A DNA stretch of 64,000 nt from Lottia gigantea (GCF_000327385.1 NW_008706746.1:7740640-7804639); one strand, 5' to 3'; positions 47,067 through 60,729 are shown, counted from the first letter of the stretch. Numbers and translations are program-made. The notes: generated by a model not told the origin, from the sequence alone.

Positions 47067-49152
47067 TCCATCTGGAAAATACAGACATCAGAATTATATG
47101 ACTCATCATTGTGTTATATTCCAGAGAGGGCTCACTGTAACATTATTGTATGACAGGAATTACCTATCTCTGTTCTTATATTCAACAGGCTAGTCCGCTA
47201 TTGCGCCAGGTTAGCGTATAAATATATACCAGATATGAATTAACTCTGGGTAACACTTCAGTGGGTGATGAACCTATGGTTTACTTTCCAGCTTAAAACC
47301 TTTCTTGCATATTTTTAAAGTGTAATTGCCGATGTATGAGCTCCATGTGTAAAAGATTTTTTTTAAAAGTGGGACCTTTTTCTCACCGCAGCCTGTTTAT
47401 TCAGCTATTAACACTTCTTTTAATAGCCAATTTCTACAAACGGCAATTATCACAAACACGAAGCTACGATTAAAGAAAGGAACAAAAAATAAAATGTTTG
47501 CAGAAATGGTCTTTGATGATTAAACAAAACAAGCAAAAGTGATGAATGTCTTTAAAAAAAACAAGAAGAAAAGAGATTGTAAATGGCAAAAATTGTTATT
47601 CCCAGAAAACAAATAAAAACTTCGTTCAACTGTAAGATTTGTTGGGAAATAAGTTGATGAAAGCTTGGGTCTGTTTTGTATTTGTTAAAACAATAATTGT
47701 ATTAGGCTGCTATCTGGACACTGTAATCTTCCCGTATTCATTCAATAAAAAACATTAGCTGGAGTTGAAATGTTTCATTATCAAATGAACCCAAGGACGA
47801 TTGTGGCATCTGGCAACTTACCAAGTTACAGCCACAGACGAATAGTATTCTCTGATTTATCACAAGCATGCTCCGATTCTGGAATTGTAATAGAGAACTA
47901 TATCGAACCAAAACAATATCTATATCGGGAACTTTAATTATGTACAATTCGCATTTGTTCTGAACCACCACGGCAATAAAGAATTTGCTATTGATGTTGA
48001 TTGCCTGAATTAAAACTGGTAAGAACCATGACAATGAAATACAAAAATACACAAATGAGGGGTATTGCATAAAAGAACTCCTAAAAGCCCACCACGGGAA
48101 ATAAGTGGAAAACATAAATGTTGGCTTCTGTTAGCGAAAGCGTATCTCCTGACCATAACAGTGTCTTCCCTAAACTAGATACTTCCCAAACATTGGAATC
48201 ATTTGGAGCGTATCCCTAGATGAACGCGGTAATGAATTATCTTTAAGCACGAAGGATATTCTTATCAATCTGAATAAGAGCCAAATCAGGAATCGTCATC
48301 TTCACATCTACAATTCAATCACATCGTTTATATGGCTTTTTTTATTCCTATGTCCGGTTGTAGAAAGTTACAGAAGGTTTTGATTCAGCAACGCAAGCAA
48401 TAAAGCAATAAAAACTCTTACACACTTACGAAGGTGAACAATCGCCTTCTGTAATCCCCTTGTTACAATATTCATAGCGTGCACACTAAGATGTTGACAG
48501 CTTTAATAATTAAAAAGCTTTCAACTGTTTCTTTGAGATAGCCACAAAACAAGGCACTGCACAGGAATAATATAAAATATTTCAAATGAAATGGTCTAGT
48601 AGAAGCAGTGTTGCTCACTGTGTATATCTTAACAGTTGTCATATAAATAGTTGCTTTGTTGACAGCTTAGGTCACTGGGGAAATCACAGCAATATACAGA
48701 ACGTTCTTTCTGTTAAATGAACACACATTTTCAAAAAGACTAAGAGCTGTGTCATATAGAAGATAACTGAAGGTAACTGAATGAAGTGCTGATTAATAAT
48801 GTTTGTGATTAAAGGAAAATTATTCTTAGATAATCTCTTTGGTATGGAAATAAAACTGTTAGATCCCACGAGGCATTAAAGATTTAAAATGTATATGAGA
48901 TATGATTTTCCTGTCTTTAGATCTTGGTCATCCTGAAATTTCAAAATCAGAGGGAAGCATGTCAAATTAAAGATCCAGAGATATGTGACCCTTGCTGTCA
49001 ACTTCAGGGACAGGTGCGCCATTCTAGGTGGTTGATTTGAGACTTGAATATAGTCTTCAGTAGTACTAGAAATCTTCGCATAATTGCTTTCAAAATACTT
49101 GAAATTAGATTTTTTTACTCCTTATTTCTATATATATATCGTTTCGCAGAGT
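47067..49152. other. Non-coding, nothing firmly recognised
   Basis: The 125-codon minus-strand frame at 47738-48115 contains a hydrophobic stretch (FVYFCISLSWFLPVLIQA) that could be a signal or membrane segment, but the rest has no motif and no donor site. A possible weak core of the GGGATCTTTAA family lies on the minus strand near 48963-48977. Confidence 0.4.
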
Positions 49153-49300
49153 ATCTTAAAATGACGAGTCGTCATTTTAGCATTCAAACACAAATTATTC
49201 TGGACACACATGGATTTGAAGCCTCAAATTCGACGGTGAGCTGTGAACACTATTACTGAAGTAGGATTGGTTAAAATGAATGGCAACCGTCCTTTTAACC
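49153..49300 (+). repeat. Dispersed repeat, copy shared with 23.1 kb
   Basis: It aligns with the reverse complement of 23015-23180 and shares TCGTCATTTTA, GGACACACAT and TTCGACGGTGAGCT. Similarity ends near CCTTTTAACC. Frames across the two copies are in opposite orientations, so they are not conserved coding sequence. Confidence 0.75.
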
Positions 49301-50573
49301 GTTATTTTTTTGGATCGCCATAACCATTTATAAAGTTTACGTAAACCTTTTGTTTCTGTCTGTGATAATAAGCAGACGAGGGGTAAAACAGGTTGAAAAT
49401 ACTGTTACTTTTTTATTGAAATTCCTTCATCCGTACATCATCAAAGCCCTGTAATATTTGGACACGAGCTCTCCAGACATGTCCTGGAGTTGTTCACATT
49501 TTATAATCTATCGGATACACTCAAATCTCTCACTGCTACGAAATCTATATATGGAACGAAACAATAAATTTTGCCAATCTATTTCAATTTGAAGGGATTC
49601 CAATGTTATCAAATGAAACATTGTACAATTAACTTGTTGTCAATTATCAATGGTCTATTTTAGTCTTATTGTAAGAGATTTGAATTGAAAATCTCTAAGC
49701 CCGGGTTATAGCCACTAAGAGGATTCGGTGATGCTTCAGAATGTTGAACTAATGACACCCTTTCCAAGATGAAACTAGAACTCTAAACATCTCATAGTGT
49801 TGTACCTTTCAACATCATTTTCACTTTATCCCGTACATATCTGTATCAAAATCATTCTTATGTAATATTGGTAATTGTATTTTGTTTACTTTCCAAAAGC
49901 ATCATTGCTATATCATTGTATGTATTACTTGAATTTATCTTGATTTTGGATCATTTACATTTACATTTTTGAATTATCATTTGTTTTGGGGTTTATTTAT
50001 GCCTCAAGGCGTACTCGTGCAACGTTACGTGTTATTTCTATCGTAAGTATTATTATTTTTATTTTCGGCGATTTAAAAACAAATTCATAAACTGTAATTG
50101 ACCATTCCATTATCAATAAGTCAAAATGGAATTTTTGTACGGCATTTGTATCTGGAAAAAATGATAGTGGACCATAGGTATTTTTAACGATTTCAAAAAG
50201 ATGATGTGCTTGACTGTGTACAGGGACCTAATTCGGGTTCTACTGAATGCTGAAATGTCTATATGTATTAATATAGATGGACACGTAGTTGACATCATCC
50301 AAACAGGTTCACGTGAAGCGGTGAATTTCAAAACAACCCGAGAAGATTTGTCCGTAGGGGTCACGCGAGTGTTCATATTTACAAAACAAAACGTATACAC
50401 AAGTGTGTTATCTATTTTAAAGTTCCAAGTACGAGGTTTAACTGCTGAAGTGAAACATGGTAGAAATAAGGATTAGTTTCGGAAGAGAGTTGGTCGTTTC
50501 CATTTACTCAAAAAAAAATTCCAAAGAGATTAGAAATTCATGGCAAAGCAAACTGTGCAAAGAGGGAAATTTT
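49301..50573. other. Non-coding, nothing firmly recognised
   Basis: Both strands are open for about 90 codons at 50113-50476 without recognisable motifs. Confidence 0.4.
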
Positions 50574-50686
50574 GCCAGGACAGTGACATTAGCCTGCTCT
50601 TTTTCGATATCCAACTGTCAAGGGATCTTTAACGTGTCTAGTTTATTGTCCTACCCGAACGACTAGAAGCTATTTCCATGTCAGTC
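50574..50686 (+). repeat. GGGATCTTTAACGT-family dispersed repeat, longest copy
   Basis: It contains GGACAGTGACATTAGCCT, GATATCC, TGTCAAGGGATCTTTAACGT and GACTAGAAGC…TTCCATGTCAGTC. The outer blocks recur at 54858-54974 (minus) and the central block at 59841-59910 (minus), so the three copies define one family. Confidence 0.75.
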
Positions 50687-53015
50687 AAAAGGGTTAGAGT
50701 ACCCTTGTAATATCACAGTAGGTTATCTTCATGTGAGAATCAGAAAAGACAATAAGTAAAAATTACCTCTATTTATTGTAACACTTTGAACATAGATTTT
50801 AACAATCAATGCTGTTTGATTGAACAATATTCAGACGACAGAATGCCTTTGATGTTCTTCAGTAAACACACAGAATAAGCAATATAAAATTGTTTTTCGC
50901 TATTATGAGAATGTTTATCTGAAGTCTATGACGAAGATAATTTTATTTTGCATCTTCTGTCTTTGGTTAATAAATCATCTCTAACAAGATGAAATTTGGA
51001 ATTGAAACGGCTAGAAACATATCAATAAATCTTTAAGAACATATTAATATTGATAGATATTACGAAACGAAATAAGTTTTTAATATAATGTTTTTAATTT
51101 GAGATAACTGTTGTAATCCAAGGAAGGTTCACAATCGGTCAGAGTCGTAGATTATTAATGTCACCAATACATGGTAATAGATATGCTTGCTGTTGGGTAC
51201 AGACGTACATTGAGCTGGATGAGCCAGAAGCGACGTCTCTGAAGCCGCTTGAAAACACCCAAGATCAATTCCCCAAAACATTCACAAGGGTAACCGTTCA
51301 TCGAGCTAGCAAGGATACTGTGTCTAATTTTCGTCAGTTAGAAGCTAAGATATAACGCTGTCTGACCATAGATTTGAAACGTTGAGGGAAAACTCTAATA
51401 TAGTATATTCATTAATACAGTGCTTTAAGTTTAAAGACAATTTGATCAAAGATGATTTTAACACGTCCTTCTCAGACTTCTGTGAGATTTAAAACCTGGA
51501 GTCAAGACCCTAAAAGTTTATCATACCGAGCTGAAAGCTTTTAAATCGCTTGTAATTATTTACCAGTTGACTTCATCTAGCGATAAGTCTAGGAAAGATA
51601 TTTAAAAACTCGATGCTTTATGAACTATTAAGTATTGATGCGATGATTGTTAAGCATCGTATCAACTTTATATAATAAGAGCAATGTAGCAAAACGAATC
51701 ATAGACTTCATATATTAAAAACTATAAAAAATATACATGTCCGATTCACAATAAAGATTAGCATAAAAGGTTATTTGTGGGCAAAGTGAAGGGGTGTATC
51801 CGTGTACAAACATATTAGAGAAGACAAGCGAAGAATGTTTGTGTTTGACAGGCATATATCCCAATGGCACAAGGCAGAGGGTAAGAAGAACATAGTACAC
51901 CATGGTTTAAAAATTTAAATAAAAAAAAAAACAGACTTCATTTCCGTTGGTTCTGAAAAGTAATATCGGTATGTTATTTTAAAACCATTATAGCCATATT
52001 CCTTAAACGGCTATATGAATAATTGATCAAGGACTGGTATAACCTTGAATTGTTTTACATCAATGGCTGTCAAGTATTCAAGGTTTTTAAAAGGTACTGG
52101 GATGGAGAGGATAGGACTTATCTACGGGATGGTCTGTTATTCGAAAACATATCGGATTTTGTTTCTGATGGTTTTTATAATACTCGTTCAGGGGTTGCTG
52201 ATAATAAGAGAAATCGCTTACTTTGCTCATAGCTCCAATATTGGAAAGTTACCCCATTTCCAAATATAGCTGTCCTACTGAAGATTATGTATCCGAAACA
52301 CGCGTCAGCATCATCCGATTAGGGTGAGTCAATTAGACGACTTAATCCTTTCATGATTCTCTCTTTTAAAGAAATTTTTTTTAAAAAAAGGTGTTTCCCG
52401 CATCAGACGCCGGATCATGAATCGACACTTAAGCCTTTTTAATTTAAATCGAAATGAATTCAATAAGGACGGGACAATCTGAGATAAAAATCTTAGAGTA
52501 ATAAAATCGAAGCGGGGAATCAATAAGAAATAAGGATGCTAATCAGAGCTCAGAACAATAGACTTGTTAAACGAGATAGATATATAGACTGGATCAATAG
52601 GACATCTATTGTATACTAACATGTTCGACATCTAAAAGCACTTATGTTTAATTTAAGAGGTTTTCAGACAATCAAGTTTATGATGGCGTGGACCTTAAGG
52701 AGTTTACACTTTAAATTAGAGTGCTGGAATGCAACATGTGGTGAAAAGAAAACAAACGAAAGCAGTAATGTTACTCTGGTATCTATATGTTCAACGCTTA
52801 ATTAATTAAACGAGTTCCAAGGGAACTTTAAAGATATTTGAAATTTCACACACAGTTCCATTAAAACTGATACTGGATAGATCTTTCTTAATGGAATGAG
52901 AATTTATGACGTTGGCCGTTTTTTTCACCCTCTCTTTACACTATTGAAGAGACGGGTATCAGCACGACGATCTGATCTGGATCTACACAATATGGTGGTT
53001 TTAGCTAGAATTGGT
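50687..53015. other. Non-coding, nothing recognised except the short motif at 52278
   Basis: AT-rich. Frames at 51158-51355, 51715-51903, 52023-52269 and 52329-52523 lack motifs. There is an A run at 51920-51930. Confidence 0.5.
52278..52308 (+). repeat. CTGAAGA…TGTATCCGAAAC…CGTCAG motif
   Basis: It shares TGTATCCGAAAC and a final CGTCAG with the minus-strand motif at 59220-59191, and both begin CTGA-x-GA. The ends CTGA and TCAG are inverted. See the finding on hammerhead-like cores. Confidence 0.5.
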
Positions 53016-53120
53016 ATTGATCTTTCCCGGATTATCCGTATTCATTTACAGGTAGGGCAACTGGAATTATGAGTGGAGAAGACTTATTCAAGTTGATCGG
53101 ACTTTCACACGCCGATCAAG
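53016..53120 (+). repeat. Dispersed repeat shared with 21.9 kb
   Basis: It aligns with 21889-21990 over about 100 bp. An 84-codon frame starting in it (53069-53323) continues well beyond the shared part and is not supported as a gene. Confidence 0.65.
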
Positions 53121-53336
53121 ATCGAAACAAAAGAAAAAAAAGGCCCAATCTGTATTTAGAAATTGCAATTGGCAGTCTCTGGTTACATCGAGATGAGCCT
53201 CTTACAATAACCAAAACCAGTATAATTCAAATTCCAAATAATCGTCTTTCAGAAAAAAATCAAAATTGCTTTGATAACAATAACTTTCAAACAATATTTC
53301 TATTGAGGGACGAGTGTCTGTAGTCTGGGTGGCATG

Positions 53337-53351
53337 CCCCCCCCCCCCCCC
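53337..53351 (+). repeat. Poly(C) run, 15 C
   Basis: Uninterrupted C15, followed by TCCTAAACATCC. Confidence 0.95.
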
Positions 53352-54857
53352 TCCTAAACATCCGGTGCCATTTTGTGACACTCTTAAATAACTAGCTGGT
53401 ATTTTATTTCAATTGTACTGATTTTTCTACACATATATTTCGGGGGAAATTTAGGTCTTTGTCGCAGAGTCTGAAAATCATCAATCTCGTCCAACGTCCC
53501 CGATGCCAATCTACGACAAGATATTTCGATTTCGCACCTCTTAATTAATGTATTATGTGCTCTTGAAGGGTGGCTGTCTTTATCGTTACATTATTGCATT
53601 TTAAGAACAAATATCTGATCTGATCTGCCACAGATTTTGACTTTGGACTTGGCTGTCGATACCCTACATTATCTCACACCTTCTGACTTCAAGGAGATGC
53701 ACGATTACACTTAGCATTATATAAACATTCTTATTTATCATTGCAAGCCAGAAATTTCTTCTCAGCCAAAAAATCTTACAACTTTTCAACAAGTGGATTT
53801 TTTAGCTTTCTATTTTGATTAATAATAAACTATGCAGCTTTTTAGATTCCATATGGTGATGATTGGTACGGTTTTTACGGCAAACTACTTGAAAATTTGA
53901 AGCGTGGGCATTGACATGATTTTCATTCTTTGTACCTTGAGGGAAAACTTAAACTTTGACACTTCGAGTGCCTTTTATCTGATTGTTTCATGTTCATATT
54001 TAAAATGAAATGGAGTTTAGCGTCCCTAAAGAGTTAAACAATATTTAGTAATATGCCACTGTCCAGCGATAAGATGGTAACTTTCATAATTGTATATTAA
54101 CTTAAGCTCAATGTTACAACCATTTCCAATTTTGAAAGCATCCCAAAACAACTGTAAGTACAATCCGACATTGTAAGCATAGAAATATAAACCAGAGGGG
54201 TAAAAAACTACTATAAGATTGAATATTAAATATTCATCGTGGACTTTATATTACTGTAAGTACACGTATTCTACCACAAGGACTGACTGTTTAAGAATTG
54301 ATGAGGATAAAGGATAATGTGAAATTGTGAAAGTAAACAAGCGAATATTTATTGCTAGGGGTTTGATACCCCACCTTGAATATCCTTTACCACAAGACAG
54401 TTGTAAATACATGTAGTGTTACATACATGCTGTTTTCCATTTTTCATATTTTTGAAACGACTACATAGTTCATTTCAACCTTAAAATGCTGTAAGTAATA
54501 ATCGAACGATCAAATTAGTGGAAAGGTTTACATAACATTGGGTTTCATTGATCCATTACGCTATGCTGAAAATAAAATTAATACCGCTTGTCGTTCTATT
54601 TCAGGAATGTTTCTTTGTAATCCGAATTCCGTGTTCAGCTGAATTTTGATGAGACCACCCACTTACCGCAACGATCACTACATAGACACAGGCACCTACC
54701 TTAACTAACAACTTGTCATATATGAAATTGTGTTAATAACTACAATATCCCACATGTCTGCAAATGGCTAGGCTTCTGAAGAAGAGCAACGCAATGCAGT
54801 GTTCCTGCTTTGCTCCTTGTAAAGCCAGACCCCAGTTTTTCAACACGGTTTCTCGGA
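53352..54857. other. Non-coding, nothing recognised
   Basis: AT-rich unique-looking sequence. Confidence 0.5.
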
Positions 54858-54974
54858 TGGACTGACATGGGAAACGCGTCTAGTCGTGCGTGGTCCAGTA
54901 GATCGAGGTCCTGTGTGCTACAGGCTGTGTACGTTACAGATCTAAAAGGAATAGGCTAATGTCACTGTCCAGGC
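54858..54974 (-). repeat. GGGATCTTTAACGT-family dispersed repeat, diverged copy
   Basis: The reverse complement has GGACAGTGACATTAGCCT, AGATCTGTAACGTACACAG, and GACTAGACGCGTTTCCCATG then TCAGTCC, in the same order as 50574-50686. It is somewhat richer in G+C than its surroundings. Confidence 0.7.
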
Positions 54975-56958
54975 ATTGCACACTGCCCAGAAAGTTGGGG
55001 AAAATTAGGAAATAAAACTCATTTAAATTGATGGTATTGGAAGCTGGTTCTTTCTGGTCAATTGACAAGATGTAGATATCAATATAAACGACTTCTTCTC
55101 GTCAATTTTCTTATTTTCATCTGCTCAATTTTCTACTTATATATACTCGGTCAATTGCTTACTCGACTTCTCGGATCAATTACCCCCACAATTTATCTGA
55201 TTTCAAGTCATTTCACACTCAATAAATCACAAGAAGTGATGTATCAAAATATATCATAGGTGTGTCAGACGTGTTCTTGATATAGTATGATTCCGTCTGG
55301 GTATGCCTACTCTGGGACTGGATTGAGTAAATTTAGTTAAATATTTGGACAAATCAGTATGTCGATTTTTATATGGCATGATCTTCGGCAGATCATGTCA
55401 AGTAGTAAAATCTGACCATATCTGTTAATATTGTAATTGAAATATCAAATAAATATACAAAATAATCATTGTTTGTGAAGTGAACTTCCCGAAAGGGATG
55501 TCCTGTCACCCTTCACAATACTTATCATATGGAAGCTCAAACTTCGAGAGGCCCAAGAGCTTAAAGCTCAAATATATTCACAAGGTTAACGTTATGATAG
55601 ATTTTTGATACCCTCTTCTGTAAGATGTTAAAAGACAACAAAAAATAAACTAAGATGAATGTGAATCTGTCAGTCGATATTGGGAAAAATTCTTAGAACC
55701 ATCGACCACATACCTTGATGGATATTGCTGTCCTATCTTGTCATTCATGGCTCTATGAATGCTAATGGCTCGTTTAAACATTACGACATTTTAACGGCTA
55801 TTTTATCGCTTTCCATTAGCTTGATAAGAAAATATTAACGATTTCATGTCTCAATTTATTAACGACAAATAAAGTGAGAATCCACTCGGACACCGCGGGA
55901 TAGAAAGGGTTAAATACTGTAACAGTAATGGGTATTAGACACTGGAATGATTGACAGCTAGCCTATTAATTCATGTTCGATACTCTTCTAATCATTTCTT
56001 CTCGTGGTATATCAGAGAAAATGTTTCCAGTAAATATCTGAGTAGTTTTTATTCTTTCAAATGGTTAAGTGTTCTTTTTAAATCGCAGTACGACAGAAAG
56101 AAAATTTTGTAAGTAAATGTTTCAAGTATATAAAATATGGGTAGTTTTCAGACCAACGAATTGTAAAACCGTCTTATGAAATCAAGGAAGCTTTCGACCA
56201 GTAAAAACAATATGGGTATAGTTTTAATACCAGTTAAATCGCAGTACAACATAAAAGAAACTTTCCTATCGGCAAATCTTTTTCCAGTACATGACATGAC
56301 TAAGTAGTTTTTATTCCTGTACAGTAAAGTGGTCTTTTGAAATTGCAGTACAAGTTACATGAAAAGTTTACCATGAATATGATTGTTGCATGTACAAGCA
56401 TTAGTACTTATCGCTAATAGTTACATGGATGGTTATGATTTATGAATTTTGACTTTTTTTCGCTCTTACTTCAGACTCATCACAGGTAGGTTGTGACAAA
56501 ATCCTTCGGCTTTTTGTCGACGTTTTAAACTCTGTGTTATATGCCAGAAAAACCTAGAAGCTTACGTTGACATGACTCAATTCACAAGTAAATATTTGAA
56601 AGATTAAAATCTTAAGCTTAGATTCAACTTCCAACTGTCCTAAATCTACTTCCACATATGACTGAAGAAAGCATGATAAATACTCTCAAAATATACGACT
56701 AGTTTTGTCTTTGTGATTAAATCAAATCATTCGTCCTCGAAAGACGTCCAAATGTATTCTTCCCCAAAATAAACCAGTCATTTTGAAACGCATTCCACTT
56801 GAAAATAGTATTCAATGATTAACCATGAATTGATATGAAATCATACTCCACATATCGAGATAGTTCAATGAGACCCTTTGACCGAAAGTTCGTTCATGAT
56901 TTTCTGTATGTCTGGGGTGAATGATGTCAGTTTCAGTCGTAGGTCACCTTGTATCCCA
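54975..56958. other. Non-coding, nothing recognised
   Basis: AT-rich. Between about 56040 and 56370, phrases like TAAATCGCAGTAC-A-ATA and GTAGTTTTTATTC recur two or three times, suggesting a degenerate local repeat. Confidence 0.45.
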
Positions 56959-56974
56959 CCCCCCCCCCCCCCCC
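56959..56974 (+). repeat. Poly(C) run, 16 C
   Basis: Uninterrupted C16 within CCCA…ACCTC. The overlapping Pro-rich and Gly-rich frames (56865-57060) are artefacts of this run. Confidence 0.95.
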
Positions 56975-58993
56975 ACCTCTTCAACATCTTAGCAATTAAT
57001 TTTAACCATGGTCTTCCAATTCCTCCTCCTCTCCTGGTGAGAAACACTGGTCGACTGTAAAGGGTGATATTCCGATTAAGGATTCACCACTACGGTATTG
57101 ATCTAGCTCCCACAAGACCTTGAGATGAGATTTGCTGACCCAGGAATATCACTTAAAACCCATTAAGAATTTTATGTCTGGCATCACGAAACGCTTATAC
57201 AAAATTCATTATACATTACCGTATTGTTTCCTAAATGGTATATTCAAATTGAGAGTTTTCAGATTATTTAAAAAAATAAAGTAAACGTTTAAACGTTTAA
57301 AACATTTCACAAGTTTAACCAGACACGAAACAATTCCGGGCGATATTTTTGCACTCGGGAACTCCCAGCACATTTTACACCCTGAATGTAGAACAAATTC
57401 CATCAACTAATCCGTTCCAGTATCTCAAGGTTGCACACGGAGGGCGGAGTACCAATAACGCTCTATCTAACATTTCCTTTAGGTCTGCTTTGTAGTTTCG
57501 CAATGGTCCAAAATTAGTAATGAACTAGCAATTATTATCTTATGCTACAGGCTACCCGACGCTTTGCAAATCGACGACGAAATAGCGCTAAATTTCTAGC
57601 AAGCAAGTGTCTAAAGTTCTACTGTAGGACAGAACCTTTAATAATGCTTTCTCATTGCGCAATGATCCAATGATAATTAACTTGGAATTAGTTCATACTT
57701 CAGGCAATGTGTACTCAGTTTCATTATTTTAAAACTATTGGACACAAAAATAACATCATTAATGTCTTAAAAATAATCTCATGGTCTACAAATAATTCAA
57801 TTTATACTGTATATTGGTTATTACACTTTTTTATTTTCGAGCAATTATAACAACCTACGTAACCAATATTTCCCATTATTAAGCAAAATGTCATAAAATC
57901 TTAATATCAAAAATATAATTATGGTGGAGTTGTATAGAACGCATTTTCAAGCAATTCGAACACAGTATAAGAATGACATCACAGACGTGATACAGAGATA
58001 ATGTCTAAAGGTTTAACAACATCATTGCACTAGTTACTATTCTTGATCGATGTCTTTACTTACACAGCATTAATGCCATGAAATGGACATCTAAGATTCA
58101 AATAGCAACGATAAGACAAAAAACATACATTTGCATAATGACAAATGTTTTAAGAATGTTAATGTCTTTTGTGAACATTATAAAACCAGCACCGACTAGA
58201 AACGGACACATCATCGATGACGTAATATATCATTTATCCACTTGTTGTCATCAGGTCCAAATTTAAGAAAACCACAGTGGCATTGTACCACGACTAAAAA
58301 TGGAAGCTTCGAGGAGGGGCAATGAACGGTAAACAAATACAACTTCTGTAGCAAACATGAAATTGGATGTTTCATATTCCCGGCCGTCGAACTTACTCAA
58401 TCAACTGAGTTGGATACTCAACGATTTGATACATAGCTAATGATGTAAGAATCAGTCCATGATGTCTACTGTAATAATATACTACCTGTCATATATAACA
58501 GACTTAGTCTAATGAATATTTGATATACCTAGTCTCGTAACTCTTTAATGATTTCATTGACATGGACTTGGTTATGATCTGCAAGGCAACACGACTAGAG
58601 GTTCATATTGACAATCCAGAGATTTCCTGGTCCAACACGGATATGGCTATGGATTTATAGCAGTGATTCTGACTAACATTGCTTGCATCATTACATTGCA
58701 GACATGGTGTAATGAAGCGGGTGTTTAAGAACATGATATGATGAAAAATCCTATAAGACTTCCACACCATGTTTGCAAAATTAAAACTAACTCCCTTGGA
58801 AATAATCCTCTCAATATATTTTCTTCGTTTTTTTGAATAATCTATACGTAGAGTGATGCGGAGATTACATACAATTTATGTAAATATAGCAGCTTTTTCA
58901 AAAATTCAAATCCCAGCAATACTAATAAACTTGCTACAAAAAGATTCAAATATCAGATTAAAAAAAACTTAGGGTTCGAGTTCTCTAATAATT
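56975..58993. other. Non-coding, nothing recognised
   Basis: AT-rich. A small palindrome AAACGTTTAAACGTTT lies near 57283-57299. Confidence 0.5.
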
Positions 58994-59340
58994 CAACTCG
59001 AACTTAGTTAACTCAAGTGAATGTTAGAAGTATGTATTGTTCATCAAAACTCTCTAGTTTGAAGTCGAGGACTGTACTACGACAGGTTTAGGGTAAACTA
59101 AACCAATATAACTCAACTAAAATAGTATTAAGTAAATGCATAAAAGTTGATAACTGTACAATGAAGGATCAGATCAGACTTCATCTGCATCTGACGTTTC
59201 GGATACAAGGCTCTCGTCAGGGCAACTTAGGACTGAGCTTATGAGCGAAGTTTCTCAATAAGAAACAACTCGACGTAAGTAACTCAAACAAATGCTTCAA
59301 GTCTATAATGCTCACTAAAAATCTCACAGTGTAATGTTTC
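58994..59340. repeat. Diverged direct repeat, spacing about 272 bp
   Basis: 58994-59056 and 59266-59330 share CAACTCGA, AACTCAA, AATG, AAGT and TCA-x-x-AAAA-x-CTC in order. A third partial echo (AAGTC-AGGACT-TACTA) occurs at 59063 and 59454. Confidence 0.45.
59191..59220 (-). repeat. CTGACGA…TGTATCCGAAACGTCAG motif
   Basis: This is a 30-nt segment whose ends CTGACG and CGTCAG are perfect 6-bp inverted repeats. It is related to 52278-52308 and more loosely to 46644-46679. Confidence 0.55.
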
Positions 59341-59840
59341 ACGATCGAACCAATGACATGGCATTTCGTGTATAAAATTTTTACCAGGACAATTGCAGAA
59401 TTATTTTATCTTGAAGCTCGACCTATGAGAAGGGTTGGCTCATTAAGACTGGAAAGTCAAGGACTATACTATTGGGATACTGGTATCAACACATCATAAG
59501 TTCATTAATACTGGGTGATAAATCTGTTTGTTTGTCTTATCTTTCTTACTATCAACATAGAATCAGTCTCATTCTTGACACAGAACTCTTGATATACACT
59601 TGGTTAGACACTGGTATCGGCTTTATGTCGTATTGTATATTCATCAATTCCTACGACTAGAGGATACCAGTGGACTGGTTAAATGCCATCTTCCTTGATA
59701 TCTGTTTCGGATATGAAACCCGTTCGTTTGCATCGAGATCCCAAGACATCAATAACGGGGAATTGACCGATGTATTTGTACTTCAATACTAATATTAATA
59801 GAAGCTTTTAGGGCCTAACTGTCCAAACCTACACTGGTTC

Positions 59841-59910
59841 CAGGCAGTATACGTTAAAGATCCCTTGACAAACGGATATCAAAAATGACAAAGTCAGCTA
59901 AATTTTCCCC
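59841..59910 (-). repeat. GGGATCTTTAACGT-family dispersed repeat
   Basis: The reverse complement shows GGGGAAAATTTAGC, TTTTTGATATCCG and TGTCAAGGGATCTTTAACGT, matching 50557-50635. Confidence 0.7.
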
Positions 59911-60729
59911 ATCGCTCACAGAATGGCCTTTCAGCATTCACTAATCTCAGTCCATGCGCTTAAAAAAAGTTATTGTAATTAACTTAACCAATTGGATTCG
60001 AACAAAAGAGCGAAAAAGATCGTCGATTTAACTCAAGACAGGGAAAAAACCTGGAGACAAGTTAACATCTAATTATTACCAACAAACCCTTGGGCCAATC
60101 ATTAAAATAACAATTTGTAAAAGACTCGAGAGTAATCTATTGTATAATCAATATTGTCTCTGTAGTTTGTTTATGCAACTGGTATTTATGTGATATCAAC
60201 CGCACAGATTGCTTGTGACAAATATCAAATTAAACAATTCACTTGAAGAGCAAAACAAATCGTATGCATACAATTTATAATTCAGCAAATAGACGTTTAA
60301 ATCAATCTAAACATCTGACAAAATGTGATATCATTATTTGCATACTGCAGGTTAGGTTACCAGTCCAAGAAATGGCCATCAAAACCGTATAGTAACAAAA
60401 AATGACAAAAATACCTAAATGTGAAATGTGCTAAAATGTGTCACGATGCAACATGTGCAACAGTTTTAGAGTTATAAACAGTCGAGAACAACCAAGATAA
60501 AGTTGACCATCTTAAAATATAGAAGAGCCCAAACCGCTGGGGGCGCTATACTCATCTGGAGAAGATGCATTATCATCAACTTTATGTTGATGAAATTTGT
60601 TTTGTATGTAATGCAACCCGATGGTAAAAAGCACACTGATTGGGAGGGATACAGCACATGTTTTTAATCCACACTGTCTCCTGTGTTTAACATGAGCTTC
60701 TATCTAGTATTTCTTCCATATGTGGGTGA
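59911..60729. other. Non-coding, nothing recognised
   Basis: AT-rich, no supported feature. Confidence 0.5.

Noticed and set aside
47738-48115. 125-codon minus-strand frame with a hydrophobic stretch
   Set aside because: No downstream domain, donor site or conserved motif. The residue mix fits translated AT-rich DNA.
50113-50476. Open frames on both strands, about 90 codons each
   Set aside because: Neither translation shows a family motif or good splice borders. It remains possible coding sequence but is unsupported.
52278-52308. Calling a functional hammerhead ribozyme
   Set aside because: The core strings are present, but stems I and II do not pair convincingly. Reported only as a motif family.
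56865-57060. Proline-rich / glycine-rich frames
   Set aside because: Created by a 16-C homopolymer.
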